A DNA stretch of 64,000 nucleotides from Elephas maximus indicus (lineage: Eukaryota; Chordata; Mammalia; Proboscidea; Elephantidae). Positions within the stretch are counted from its first letter, which is position 1, and the number at the start of each line of letters is the position of its first letter. The stretch is from the NCBI RefSeq assembly GCF_024166365.1, contig NC_064830.1, forward strand, positions 92,248,968-92,312,967. Direction: 5' to 3'. Shown here piece after piece: positions 1 to 14,823 of this stretch. A program made the position numbers and the translations under genes. A model generated the notes under the pieces. The model was not told the origin of the DNA, searched no databases, and worked only from the letters and a program-made list of their open reading frames with translations.

Positions 1-66
1 TGCCGGCCGAGGGAACTACGATGCCTTTCGAGGCCAAGGAGGTTATCCTGGGAAACCCCGCAACAG
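1..66 (+). CDS. SRRT: SRRT (ARS2), penultimate coding exon, 5' end outside window
   Basis: SRRT/ARS2 is a nuclear RNA-processing factor that works with the cap-binding complex. The frame beginning at base 2 reads an Arg/Gly/Tyr-rich tail (NYDAFRGQGGYPGKPRN), which I recognise as the C-terminal low-complexity tail of ARS2. The exon ends with CAG and a GTGAGA donor at 67. Its last two bases, AG, join the first base of the next exon to make an Arg codon. Only this tail is visible, so the catalytic-independent core domains of the protein cannot be judged here. Confidence 0.9.
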
Positions 67-172
67 GTGAGAATGAGCTGTGATGCCCAAACTTTCTGGC
101 TCTGTGTTGCCCTCTTCAAACTCCCTTTTAGGGACCCTCAAGTCTCATCCCATTTTACCTTTTACCTCACAG

Positions 173-248
173 GATGGTTCGTGGAGACCCAAGGGCCATT
201 GTGGAATATCGTGACTTGGATGCCCCAGATGATGTTGATTTCTTCTGA
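173..248 (+). CDS. SRRT: SRRT (ARS2), last coding exon
   Basis: The acceptor is ...CTCACAG at 166-172. The frame continues from the preceding exon as [20 protein letters not shown] and ends DVDFF before TGA at 246-248. This is the acidic C-terminal end of ARS2, the part known to contact cap-binding-complex partners and RNA-processing effectors. The exon join keeps the frame and both splice sites are canonical. A poly(A) signal follows 95 bp after the stop. The gene converges on UFSP1. Confidence 0.93.
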
Positions 249-342
249 GCCATCCACTTTCCCTCACTTGGTATCATCTGTAATTATGACTGCCTTGTCC
301 CATACAGTTCTGAGGATTTTTTGTACATTCAGCCATACTGCC

Positions 343-348
343 AATAAA
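343..348 (+). terminator. SRRT: SRRT poly(A) signal
   Basis: Canonical AATAAA on the plus strand, 95 bp after the SRRT stop codon, giving a very short 3' UTR. Cleavage is expected near 360-370. Confidence 0.8.
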
Positions 349-410
349 AGCGCTTCCCCAGTGATGCCTACCTGAGTGTACATTATGTATGTACCTCCCC
401 AAATCCTCGC

Positions 411-450
411 AAAGATTGGCTGGGGCCATCAAAGATTGGCTGGGGCCATC
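411..450. repeat. perfect 20-bp tandem duplication between convergent gene ends
   Basis: The unit aaagattggctggggccatc occurs twice back to back (411-430 and 431-450) with no mismatch. It lies between the SRRT and UFSP1 poly(A) signals, just past the likely cleavage site of each. Confidence 0.95.
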
Positions 451-470
451 GTTGGCTGGAACTTGCCAAT

Positions 471-476
471 TTTATT
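471..476 (-). terminator. UFSP1: UFSP1 poly(A) signal
   Basis: TTTATT on the plus strand is AATAAA on the minus strand, about 155 bp after the UFSP1 stop. No other minus-strand AATAAA lies closer. Predicted cleavage near 450-460 leaves under 100 bp to the end of SRRT. Confidence 0.7.
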
Positions 477-629
477 GATGCCAAATGCCCCAGGCACTGC
501 TGGGACTGCCCTGGGGCTTGACATTAGGCACCCCTCTTCCCCTTTTTAAGAAGTGAAAAGGTATGCATGTATATGTAGTCAGAGACATGGGCTGGTGCCA
601 AAGGCAGTCTCAGTTTTGGGCCCTTATCC

Positions 630-1286
630 TCAGTCCAGGGTGTGCTGCTGCTTTTCTGAGTTATGGCTGGTCAAACACAGGTTGTAGAAGGAGTTTGGGT
701 CAAAGGCTCTGGTTACCTTTTGCCAGCCCACCCACCCAGCAGCCTGTAGTGCACTGGGGTTTTCAGGAGCATCCCAGCAATGAGGGTCCAGTATCAGGAC
801 GTAGGCTTCCGTTCCTGGCCCCAGGCAGACTCCCAGCAAGGTCTTGGCTCGGGCGTCCGCATCACCTCCCACCATTACAGGCCCCCCACCCTCCGAGAAG
901 TGGGAGTAGAGCCTCTCCAGTTCCCCCTGAAGCCCCGCGCCACGAGGCACGTGGCACAGGCGCCCCTGGGGCCCTCCGAAGTAGGAAAGGCAGAGGCTGG
1001 CCTCTACACAGCCAATCCAGCTCCGGGAGCCCCGGAACCCGGCGGGCTTGTCGCCCATGTCCTCCAGGGCTGCCTGCACGGCGGCCAACCCCGGCACGCC
1101 GACGGGCTGGCCCTCTGGCCAGGAGCAGAGCGTCTGCAGGGCGCGGTAGCCGCAGCCCCAGCCCCGGTCGTCCAGACCATCGCAGCCGTAGTGATAGTAG
1201 AGGTAGTGGCCCGAGAGGAGGGCCAGGCGAGCGGAGCCGCGGCACGGCGGGGCCAGGCCCAGGTGGACGTCTCTCAGCGGCTCCAG
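630..1286 (-). CDS. UFSP1: UFM1-specific protease 1, predicted CTG start
   Basis: UFSP1 is a papain-fold cysteine protease that trims the UFM1 precursor to expose its C-terminal glycine and can remove UFM1 from targets. The single-exon frame ends at TGA 630-632. The catalytic Cys lies in [10 protein letters not shown] (codon 1152-1154), and the Asp and His lie in LILDPHCW. These are residues 45, 167 and 169 if translation starts at CTG 1284-1286. The spacing equals mouse C53/D175/H177 minus 8. An in-frame TGA sits at 1308-1310, and no ATG lies between it and the catalytic Cys. The first ATG (1056-1058) would drop the nucleophile. The chosen CTG has G at -3 and G at +4. It gives 218 residues against 217 in mouse. 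Human UFSP1 is likewise reported to start at a near-cognate codon. Another CTG at 1275-1277 is possible. Confidence 0.9.
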   Translation of the reverse strand: MEPLRDVHLGLAPPCRGSARLALLSGHYLYYHYGCDGLDDRGWGCGYRALQTLCSWPEGQPVGVPGLAAVQAALEDMGDKPAGFRGSRSWIGCVEASLCLSYFGGPQGRLCHVPRGAGLQGELERLYSHFSEGGGPVMVGGDADARAKTLLGVCLGPGTEAYVLILDPHCWDAPENPSALQAAGWVGWQKVTRAFDPNSFYNLCLTSHNSEKQQHTLD

Positions 1287-1523
1287 GGCGGTTGGCGGTG
1301 GCGGCGGTCACCGAGGCCGGGTAGATGCGTCCTCCTGGCGACGAGGAGCGAATCCAGGGAGAACGCTGGGCTTCAGCGCTGCCTCTGGGTCCCAGGTCCT
1401 GGGCCGGCTGCGGGCAGGACTGGCGCGCCGCTCGGGTCACTCACCCGGCGCGGGACAACGAAGAACTCCCACAAAGCACCGCTGCGCCCGCCCTTCCGCT
1501 GCGCCGCCTCTGCCGGCCGCACG

Positions 1524-1592
1524 GCGCAGGCGCGATCTTCACTGCGTGGAGGGGGGCGGGGCGGGGCGGGGATGGGGCGGGGCGGGGCGGGC
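1524..1592 (-). promoter_or_regulatory. UFSP1: UFSP1 promoter: NRF1-like site and GC-box run
   Basis: A GC-box cluster (repeated GGGGCGGGG, 1551-1592) and an NRF1-like GCGCAGGCGC (1524-1533) lie 240-310 bp upstream of the predicted UFSP1 start. They are about 170 bp downstream of the ACHE poly(A) signal. The layout suits a TATA-less CpG-island promoter. Assignment to UFSP1 is by position. Confidence 0.6.
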
Positions 1593-1760
1593 GTCGACTC
1601 CTCTGCGGCCCAGGACGCGGGCGCCCAGCACCCCGCCTCAGGGAGCCACACGTCCTACAGCCTCTAGAACCCGCATCTCCAGTTTCTGAGCCCCAGCGAT
1701 CCAGGCGTTCTGCCCCTACCCCCCGCTCCCCAGACGTGCACACTCCTGTGGCTGTAACAG

Positions 1761-1766
1761 TTTATT
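1761..1766 (-). terminator. ACHE: ACHE poly(A) signal
   Basis: TTTATT on plus is AATAAA on minus, in the context CCAATAAACTGTTACAGCC, which matches the 3' end of mammalian ACHE mRNAs as I know them. It lies 210 bp past the T-form stop codon. Confidence 0.85.
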
Positions 1767-1897
1767 GGCAGCCCAGAGGGGCGAAGGCACCGCAGGGGAG
1801 GGAGCTCGGCCCGAGACATGCAGAGGACGGGGAGCCCCCCCGGGGGAAAGTCAGGGCGGACAGGGCCTGGGGCTCATCTGTGTTATATCCCAGCCTT

Positions 1898-1916
1898 TAA
1901 ATAAATAGTATGTACA
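1898..1916 (-). promoter_or_regulatory. ACHE: AU-rich element in ACHE 3' UTR
   Basis: On the minus strand this reads ACTATTTATTTAAAGG: an AU-rich stretch in an otherwise GC-rich 3' UTR, about 70 bp after the stop. The same stretch is kept in human ACHE, which suggests a role in mRNA stability. That role is inferred, not shown. Confidence 0.45.
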
Positions 1917-1975
1917 GCAAGGAGGTGGGGCGGACAGGGCGGCGGGTGGGGGGTGGTCCAGGGGTCCCGCCTAGG

Positions 1976-7570
<5,595 letters not shown>

Positions 7571-7690
7571 CTGAGGCGGCCGAGCCGGGCCGGCCGCGCC
7601 GGGAGCTGGAGGCGGCCGATGTTCCCCGGCGCAGGCTGAGCCGACTCTGACAGCCGCCGCCTCCGGCCCCCCGCACACACCCCTCCGGGC
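7571..7690 (-). other. ACHE: ACHE non-coding exon 1 (5' end uncertain)
   Basis: A strong minus-strand donor, GCCTCAG/GTGAGTCT, ends the exon at 7571. The exon is very GC-rich and has no ATG that fits the ACHE frame. The transcription start is placed near 7690 because the GC boxes begin just above it. Alternative first exons are known in human and mouse but cannot be mapped here. Confidence 0.55.
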
Positions 7691-7699
7691 CGCGCGGCG

Positions 7700-7729
7700 C
7701 CCCCGCCCGCCCCCGCCCGCCCCCGCCCA
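7700..7729 (-). promoter_or_regulatory. ACHE: ACHE core promoter: three tandem GC boxes
   Basis: Three 10-bp direct repeats of ccccgcccgc (the last ending cccac). They are Sp1 sites, and on the minus strand GCGGGGGCGG also fits EGR1. Mammalian ACHE has a TATA-less promoter with overlapping Sp1/EGR1 sites, and this block sits at the expected place. Confidence 0.7.
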
Positions 7730-7874
7730 CTGTCTCCGCCCTCGCCCCTCCCGCGTCCCCTGGCTGCCGCCTCCCCACTCTCTCACTCCCTTGGAGCTGA
7801 GACCCGGAGACCCGGGGGCCCAGACGGATACTCAGCGACAGGCACGACAGAAAGACCCGCAGCGGCGGGGGACC

Positions 7875-7998
7875 CCACGGTGACAGACGGGGAGAAGCCC
7901 GCGGTGACAGACACGCAGACGGACAGCCTCATGCAGTGACAGACACAGACGGACTCAGTGGCCGACGTTCACAGACGGACGGACACACTGGGACAGAC
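7875..7998. repeat. ACHE: degenerate gacagac-type tandem repeat upstream of ACHE
   Basis: Variants of 'ggtgacagac' and 'acagacgga' recur about every 20-25 bp. The array lies 150-300 bp upstream of the ACHE promoter. No known factor site is evident. Confidence 0.6.
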
Positions 7999-8289
7999 TA
8001 ACAGTCTCTGTCGAGGCTCGGGAAGTTGCCGCAGGGCCAGGGGCCCTCAGTCCTCGAGACCTCCCTGGACACGACACAGCCAGGGGTGGCATGGGAGGAC
8101 CGGCACGTGAAAATGTGACTGAGGACCCCCTCAGGGTTCGGGGTACCACTGATAGAGAAAGGGTGGCGTGGGACACTCCTGGGGATGAGGGGACACCTGT
8201 GGGAATGAAGATGTGAATATGAGATCAGGAGTGGAAATGGGGGACCCCTATGGAGGAAAGAGACTCCCGTGGGGAGGAAGAGGTGAATC

Positions 8290-9090
8290 GGGGTCACCCA
8301 AGAGGGAAGGCCAACGCGGGGCCACGCGCAGGGCTGCGGGGCAAGGCCGCACTCCACAGCTGCAGTGGAAACTTCCGGAACCCTCGCGGGTGGGCTCGCG
8401 CTGGTTCCCTGACGGGTGACCTCGGACTTTCGTCACCAGAGTCCGGTCGGGGCATGACATCACCAGGCCTAGTTCCCATTGGCCGCCGCGCCGGCAGGTG
8501 GGAGCGGCCTGGCCAGGGAGCCCCAGCCTGCACCGAGGAGCCTGGACCACGCAGAACCCCACGACCCGCCCTCCAGGGGCTCATCTAAAGGAACTATGCG
8601 GCCGCGGCGGCGTCCTCGGGCCCGAGGTGAGGGTGCAAAAAGTGCGCGGCGATGTGACAACGCGAATTCGCCACACCGAAGGGCCTTTTTCTCCGGGGGC
8701 AACAAGCCAGCGAGCCCGCGAACCGCGGCCTGGGATTCCGGCCCGCGCGGGCTAGGGCCGGGGCGTGCGTGCGCGCGCGCGGCTGTGCGGGGCGCGGCGG
8801 GTGTCGGGCGCGCGCGCGCACACTCACTTTGACCGCTGCGCGCCCCGCAGCGCTGCGGACGTTCGTCCGTAGCGCCGAAGGCAGCGGGTCTTCGGGGCTC
8901 GCCGAGGGTCGCGGGGGTCGCCTGAATCCAGTGGCGTACCCGCCTTGGGCGGAGCGGTTCTCGGTTTTCCAAGCTGGACGTGTCGCCAGCCCGCCTGCCC
9001 CGCGGGAACCGGCCCCCGCAGGACCCGAAACGCGCGATTGATCTTCCCTCCGTTCGCCAGCGGTGGCCGCCAGATGGCGACAAAGGTAGC
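8290..9090. promoter_or_regulatory. second CpG island, no recognised gene
   Basis: About 800 bp rich in CpG, with inverted CCAAT (ATTGG at 8476-8480) and two runs of alternating CG/TG dinucleotides (8765-8781, 8808-8822). Open frames here are by-products of GC content: none has a recognisable domain. It may be a distal ACHE promoter or the start of a non-coding RNA. Confidence 0.6.
9064..9082 (+). promoter_or_regulatory. CTCF-like site
   Basis: TGGCCGCCAGATGGCGACA matches 17 of 19 positions of the CTCF core pattern as I know it. It lies at the edge of the CpG island where the transposon-poor gene block ends. The site is by motif only. Confidence 0.5.
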
Positions 9091-10474
9091 CGCCCTGGCC
9101 TGGGAGATGGGTTGGGTAGATGAACCCCTTGCTATCTCTTCCCACTGTCTCAGGCTCTCCGCGCTGCACTCTTCAGTCACCCCAAATCCCCTTCTTGGAC
9201 ACAGAGGCCCTCTGCATCCGGCCTTCAGCGTCCTGGCCCACTGGTCGAGGGTTCCCCACTGGTTAGATCATGTCCTTCAGTTCACCTCTCTGGGGTAGCG
9301 GACAGAAAGACGGACAGTTGATATTGCTGCCAGAGAAAGGAACCCGAGGGCAGTAATTATGAATTAGAATGACAAAAGCAAACCCTGAACGTGTGAGCAG
9401 AGGCCTGTCCCAGTCGGAAGGTTGCAGGGATGTTTGATCCGTGAAGGCCATGGTAGTGATGGGGGCTTGCCTTCTCATCACGCTCCAAAACGGGGCTGCG
9501 CTAGCAAGCATGCATGAATTCCTAGGCCTGTACAATGGAGATGTGGGGGACAGGGACAGCTTGTCACCCAGGGTTATTATCAACTAATGAACCAGGAAAG
9601 TGCTTAGAAAGTGACAGGACAGGGTGAGTTCTAGGACCTGGCCCAGCAGAGACCTCCTCTTACAGGTCAGAGTTGACCCCAGGCTGGACCTGCTGCTGAA
9701 GTCAAGGACAGGGTGCCCAGGTTGGGCTGGAACTCCGGGGAGGCAGACCCTATTTCTGGATGGGTTGGGATAAGTGGATTTAGCCAAAGCAAAAGGTGCT
9801 CAGATGTGTCTGCAGGGGCTGGAGCCCAGGACAAGGACAAGAGCAGTTCCTGTCTATTTGGGGTGATGACAATGGGGCAGTACCTGTGGGGGGTCCAGAG
9901 GAGGTAAGGGCAGGGCTGTGTTGTGAAGCATTCCGAGGCTAGTCAAAACTTTATCCTTTCCTCCTATGGAGGCCAGTGATCAGGAGAGGGAAGAAGTGGG
10001 AGTTTTTGAAGATAACTGAGTCTGGAGCAGAAAGAGGATGTGGCCGTTTACGTTGGTACCCTCCTCCCCCTTCCCCAGGCCTGGGGAGGGCAGGTGCAGG
10101 CTTGCACAGGGTAGATGGGAAGAAGGAAGGGGAGGCAGACCCTGTAGGGGGCAGGGGTTATGATCTGAAGAAGGTGTCCTGCCCCTGGGGCCAGGGAAGG
10201 GTCAGCTGAATGTGAATCTGCAAGTCTGCATGGAGTCCTATACCATGCAGGCCCTCTGCCTGCACAGCAGGCCCTGCAGAAGGAGACCCAGGGTTCTGTA
10301 GCTGTCAGCATCCCTGAGAGGTGGGCCTAAAGGGCATGGGTGTGCGCTCAGCCTGAAGTTTGTCCCAGGGTGGCAGGGATGGGGGAAAACATGCAGGGCA
10401 TCCACCAGAGAAGAGCCAGGATGAAGGATGCAGGTGTGGGGAGATCCACAGAGTGCCAGAGCAAGCCCTGGGCT
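9091..10474. other. unique intergenic sequence, nothing recognised
   Basis: Moderately GC-rich sequence without a supported exon or clear young repeat. Short open frames here show no domain and no flanking splice pairs that I trust. Confidence 0.5.
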
Positions 10475-10600
10475 GGAGATCCTGATTCCTGGGTTCTCAC
10501 CCAGTGGTGACACAGACTGGCTGTGAGACCTCTGGAGAGTCACACTCCTTGTCTGGACCTCAGTTTCCCCATCTGAAAAACAGTAGGTTGGACTTGAGTG
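10475..10600 (+). repeat. MIR-type old SINE
   Basis: '...gtgacacagactggctgtgagacc...' followed by 'cctcagtttccccatctgaaa' is the conserved MIR core. It is diverged. Confidence 0.7.
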
Positions 10601-10939
10601 TGTAAGAGGGTCATGAGGCCACTCGGAGGGGCTGGTCCATTTGGTCTTGGGTGGAGTCCTTGAGTGTGCATTTTTAGCAAGTGCTTCAGGGCAGCCCCTA
10701 GAGAGTGGTCTAAGGGTCACATGAGGAGAAATGCTGGACTAGGTAGTTCCATGGAAGGGCCAACATTGATATTCTGAGGAGCCACAAGTGTGTGGGATCA
10801 GCAGGAGGCGCTGTAGACAGTTGGCCCGCACAAGAGCTGACAGAGGGCCGCCTTCTGGCCAAGCAAGGAGAGGGATGAGGATTTGAACCCCTCCTTTGCT
10901 CCTCCTCTTTCCTTCCTCCCACTTTTACTCTCTCTTAAA

Positions 10940-11085
10940 ATCTTGTTTAGTTTTTGTCCTCATGGTAAAGTAATAACAAATGTGAGTCCCATGCTGACAA
11001 AGACACCTTGTTACAGATGGGGAAAGGGGCTTAGTGAGGTCGTTAGTCCAACGCAAGAAGAGTGTTGGAGCCAGGACTAGCCAGA
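10940..11085 (-). repeat. MIR-type old SINE, reverse
   Basis: 'cttgttacagatggggaaaggggc' and 'ttggagccaggactagcc' match a reverse-oriented MIR. Limits are approximate. Confidence 0.5.
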
Positions 11086-11185
11086 CCTTGCAGCTCACAG
11101 TAAAAAATAGAAAAACAAAGAAAAGCACAAAAATAAGGGAGAAATTAGAAACCACTATAATCCAACCACCTAGGGATAACTGTAG

Positions 11186-11236
11186 GGTTGCTATGAGTTG
11201 GAATTGACGGCAATGGGTCGAAGCTAACTACTGTTT
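11186..11236 (+). mobile_element. AfroSINE tail fragment
   Basis: 'tagggttgctatgagttgga' plus 'attgacggcaatgggt' is the 3' part of an AfroSINE. The head is missing. Confidence 0.7.
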
Positions 11237-11880
11237 TAAAACTTGTCACTGTTTTTGTTTTCTGATTTAAAAAGTAATAATGCCCATTTAAAAATGTCAA
11301 ACACTCCGGAAATGATTAAATAGAGGAGGTTAATGTTCCCTACAAATCTCTCTCATCACCCTTCAGTAATCACCAGAGTTGGTTAATCGTTTGGGGTATC
11401 TTCTTCCAGATTTTTTCCCTATCAACAAACATGTCATTAAAAAAATGGGGTCATACTACTCACATTGAATGACAACTTGCATTTTTTCACTTAGCAGTAT
11501 ATCCTGAGCAGCTTTACATGCCAGGACTTACAGACTGAACACCTTTTAAACGACTGTCCACCAATTCACCGCATGAATGTCCTGTGGTTTACTGGTAACT
11601 TCCTTATTGATGTGGCTTTTCAAGTTGCCTCCATTTTCCCGCTCTGACATGAGGCTGCAGGGAACACCCTTGCCCACATGTCTTTGTGCACATGTGTGAG
11701 TGAGTGGCTGGGTTTGTGCCTCTAAGCATTAAGTGCCAGATCAAAGGGGCGTACATTTTATATGCCCAGTTAACCCTCAGAAAAAGTTGAATCCATTACA
11801 GTCCCACCATCAGCCTGTGAAGGCAGCTGTTTACCCTCACTTACCAGCAGGGTGAATTTTCATGTGTTCTATTTTTATTT
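11237..11880 (-). repeat. old LINE fragment (L1M/HAL1-like)
   Basis: 'aaatggggtcatactact' then 'cttgcattttttcacttagc' and later 'aagtgccagatcaaaggg' follow the order of the 3' part of an ancient LINE. Subfamily not resolved. Confidence 0.4.
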
Positions 11881-11884
11881 TGTT

Positions 11885-12055
11885 TTTAGCTTAAAGCAAC
11901 ACCAACTTATTATTTCACAGTTCTTGTAGGTCAGAAATCTAGGCTTGATTAGCTGGATTCTCTGCTGGGGGTCTCACGTGACTGAAATCAAGGTGTCAGA
12001 AAGGGCTGCCATCTCATCTGAAGCTTGGAATCCCCTTCCAAGCTCATTCAGGTTG
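11885..12055 (-). repeat. old LTR fragment, split by the MaLR-like provirus
   Basis: Similar in order to 51030-51640 ('attatttcacagttcttgta ... gtaggtcagaaatct ... ctgggggtctcac ... atcaaggtgtcag'). It is interrupted at 12056 by the provirus. The class is uncertain. Confidence 0.4.
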
Positions 12056-12060
12056 TTGGG

Positions 12061-12473
12061 TGTCATGGATTGAATTATACTCCCAAAACGTGTGTATAAT
12101 TTGGCTGGGCCATGATTCCCAGTATTGTGTGGTTGTCCTTCATTTTGTGATTGTAATTTTATGTTAAAGAGGCTTAGGTGGGATCTTAACACCCTTACTA
12201 AGGTCACATCCCTGACCCAATGTAAAGAGAGTTTCCCTGGAGTGTGGCCTGCACCACCTTTTATCATGCAAGAGATAAAGAGAAAGGGAAGCAAGCAGAG
12301 AGTTCAGGACCTTGTACCACCAAGAAATCAGTGCAGGGACCCGGGTCCCTGTGTGGAGAAGCTCCTCGATCAGGGGAAGATTGACGACAAGGACCTTCCT
12401 CCAGCGTCTGCAGAGTGAGAAAGCCTTCCACTGGAGTGGTGCCCTGAATTTGAACTTTTAGCCTACTTGAAAC
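12061..12473 (+). mobile_element. 5' LTR of MaLR-like provirus, first part
   Basis: Starts tgtcatggattgaatt and runs parallel to the 3' LTR at 15842 until 'tttagcctactt', where RTE sequence begins. The missing end reappears at about 14744. Confidence 0.85.
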
Positions 12474-14743
12474 TGAAGAAAATTAGAATGAGTTGAGGAG
12501 AGCTAAAGTATGACCTTCAGTATATCCCACCTGAATTTAGAGACCATCTCAAGAATAGATTTGAAGTGTTGAACACTAAAGACTGAAGACCAGGTGAGTT
12601 GTGGAATGACATCAACGGCATCATACATGAAGAAAACAAAAGGTCATTAAAAAGGCAGGAAAGAAAGAAAAGACCAAAAGGGATGTCAGAAGAGACTATG
12701 AAACTTGCTCTTGAACGCCGAGCAGCTAAAGCAAAAGGAAGAAATGATGAAGTAAAGGAACTGAATAGAAGATTTCAAAGGGCAGTTCGAGAAGACAAAG
12801 TATTTTAATGACATGTGCAAAGAGCTGGAGATAGAAACCAAAAGGGAAGAATGCCCTCTGCATTTCTCAAGCTGAAAGAACTGAAGAAAAAACTCAAGCC
12901 TTGAGTTGCAATTCTGAAGGATTCTATGGGGAAAATATTAAACAATGCAGGAAGCATCCAAAGAAGATGGGAAGAATACACAGAGGCATTTTACCAAAAT
13001 GAATTGGTTGATGTTCAACCATTTCAAAAGGTAGCATGTGATCAGGAACTGATGGTACCGAAGGAAGAAATCCAAGCTGCGCTGAAAGCATTGACAAAAA
13101 ACAAGGCTCCAAGAATTGATGGAATATCAATTGAGATGTTTCAACAAAAGGATGCAGTGCTGGAAGTGCTCACTCAACTATTCCAAGAAATTTGGAAGAC
13201 AGCTACCTGGCCAACCGACTGGAAGAGATCCATATTTATGCCTATTCCCGAGAAAGGTGATCTAACCGAATGTGGAAACTATCAAACAATATCATTAATA
13301 TCACACGCAAGCAAAATTCTGCTAAAGATCATTCAAAAACGACTGCAGCAGTATATTGACAGGGAACTGCCAGAAATTCAGGCCGGTTTCAGAAGACGAC
13401 ATGGAACCAGGGATATCATTGCTGATGTCAGATAGATCCTGGCTGAAAGCAGAGAATACTAGAAGGATGTTTACTTGTGTTTTATTGACTATGCAAAGAC
13501 ATTCGACTGTGTGGATCATAACAAATTATGGATAACATTGCGAAGAATGGGAGTTCTAAAACAACTGTGCTCATGAGGAACGTTTACATAGATCAAGAGG
13601 CAGTTGTTGGGACAAAACAAAGGGATACTGCATGGTTTAAAGTCAGGAAAGGTGTGTGTCAGGGTCGTATCCTTTCACCATACCTAGTCAATCTGTATGC
13701 TGAGCAGATAATCCGAGAAGCTGGACTATGTGAAGAATGGGGCTATCAGGACTGGAGGAAGACTCATTAACAACCTGCATTATGTAGATGACACAACCTT
13801 GCTTGCTGAAAGTGAAGAGGGCTTGAAGCACTTACTGATGAAGATCAAGGACCACAGCCTTCAGTATTGTTTACACCTCAACATAAAGAAAACAAAAATC
13901 CTCACAACTGGACCAATAAGCAACATTATGATAAAAGGGGAAAAGACTGAAGTTGTCAAGGATTCCATTTCACTTGGATTCACAATCAACAGCCATGGAA
14001 GCAGCAGTCAAGAAATCAAAGACGCATTGCATTGGGCAAATCTGCTGCAAAGGACCTCTTTAAAGTGTTTAAAAGCAAAGATGTCACCTTGAAGACCAAG
14101 GTGTGCCTGACCCAACCCATAGTATTTTCAATAGCATCATATGCATGTGAAAGCTGGACAGTGAATAAGGAAGGCCGAAGAAGAAGAATTGATACCTTTG
14201 AATTGTGATATTGGTGAAGAATATTGAATGTACTATGGACTGCCAAAAGAATGAACGAATCTGTCTTGGAAAAAGTACAACCAGAATGCTCCTTAGAAGC
14301 AAGGATGGTGAAACTGCGTCTTACATACTTTGGGCATGTCAGGAGAGATCAGTCCTGGAGAAGGACATCATGCTTGGTAAAGAACAGGGTCAGTGGAAAA
14401 GAGGAAGACCCTCAATGAGATGAATTGACACCAAACCAACCAAACCAAACCCATTGCCATCAAGTCGATTCCGACTCATAGCGACCCTGTAGGACAGCGT
14501 AGAATTGCCCCATAGAGTTTCCAAGGAGTGCCTGGTGGATTTGAACTGCCGACCCTTTGGTTAGCAGCTGTAGCACTTAACCGCTACACCACCAGGGTTT
14601 CCACGAATTGACACAGTGGCTGCAGAATCGGCTCAAGAATAACAATGATTGTGAGCGTGGTGCAGGACCAGGCAGTGTTTCATTCTGTGGTACATAGGGT
14701 CGCTATGAGTCGGAACCAACTCAATGGCACCTAACAACAACAA
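12474..14743 (+). mobile_element. 5'-truncated RTE/BovB-clade LINE inside the 5' LTR
   Basis: Begins within the endonuclease/RT linker ('agaaaattagaatgagttga'). The RT part is readable in pieces: TKNKAPRIDGISIEMFQQ, WPTDWKRSIFMPIPEKGD and an active-site YVDD variant in NLHYVDDTTLLAES. Stops and frameshifts break it, so it is inactive. The 3' end is the usual 'ggcacctaacaacaacaa'. A SINE sits inside at 14432-14604. Confidence 0.88.
14432..14604 (-). mobile_element. AfroSINE nested in RTE
   Basis: A full SINE in reverse, from 'caaaccaaacccattgccat' to 'accaccagggtttcc'. The flanking 10-bp target duplication gaattgacac (14422-14431 and 14605-14614) is perfect. Confidence 0.95.
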
Positions 14744-14823
14744 TGAAGAAATAAATTTCTCTTTGTTAATAAAGCTATCCACTTGTGATATTTCTGTTAT
14801 AGCAGCACCAGATGACTAATACG
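14744..14823 (+). mobile_element. 5' LTR of MaLR-like provirus, last part
   Basis: 'gaagaaataaatttctcttt' to 'agcaccagatgactaatacg' matches the final 80 bases of the 3' LTR, so the RTE interrupted this LTR. Confidence 0.85.

Noticed and set aside
563-1900. Long plus-strand and overlapping minus-strand open frames over UFSP1 and its promoter
   Set aside because: They are GC-driven shadows of UFSP1 and CpG-island sequence; no domain is recognisable.
12926-13435. Intact retrotransposon gene suggested by a long RT-like frame
   Set aside because: Frames before and after are shifted and stopped; the copy is 5'-truncated and carries a SINE.
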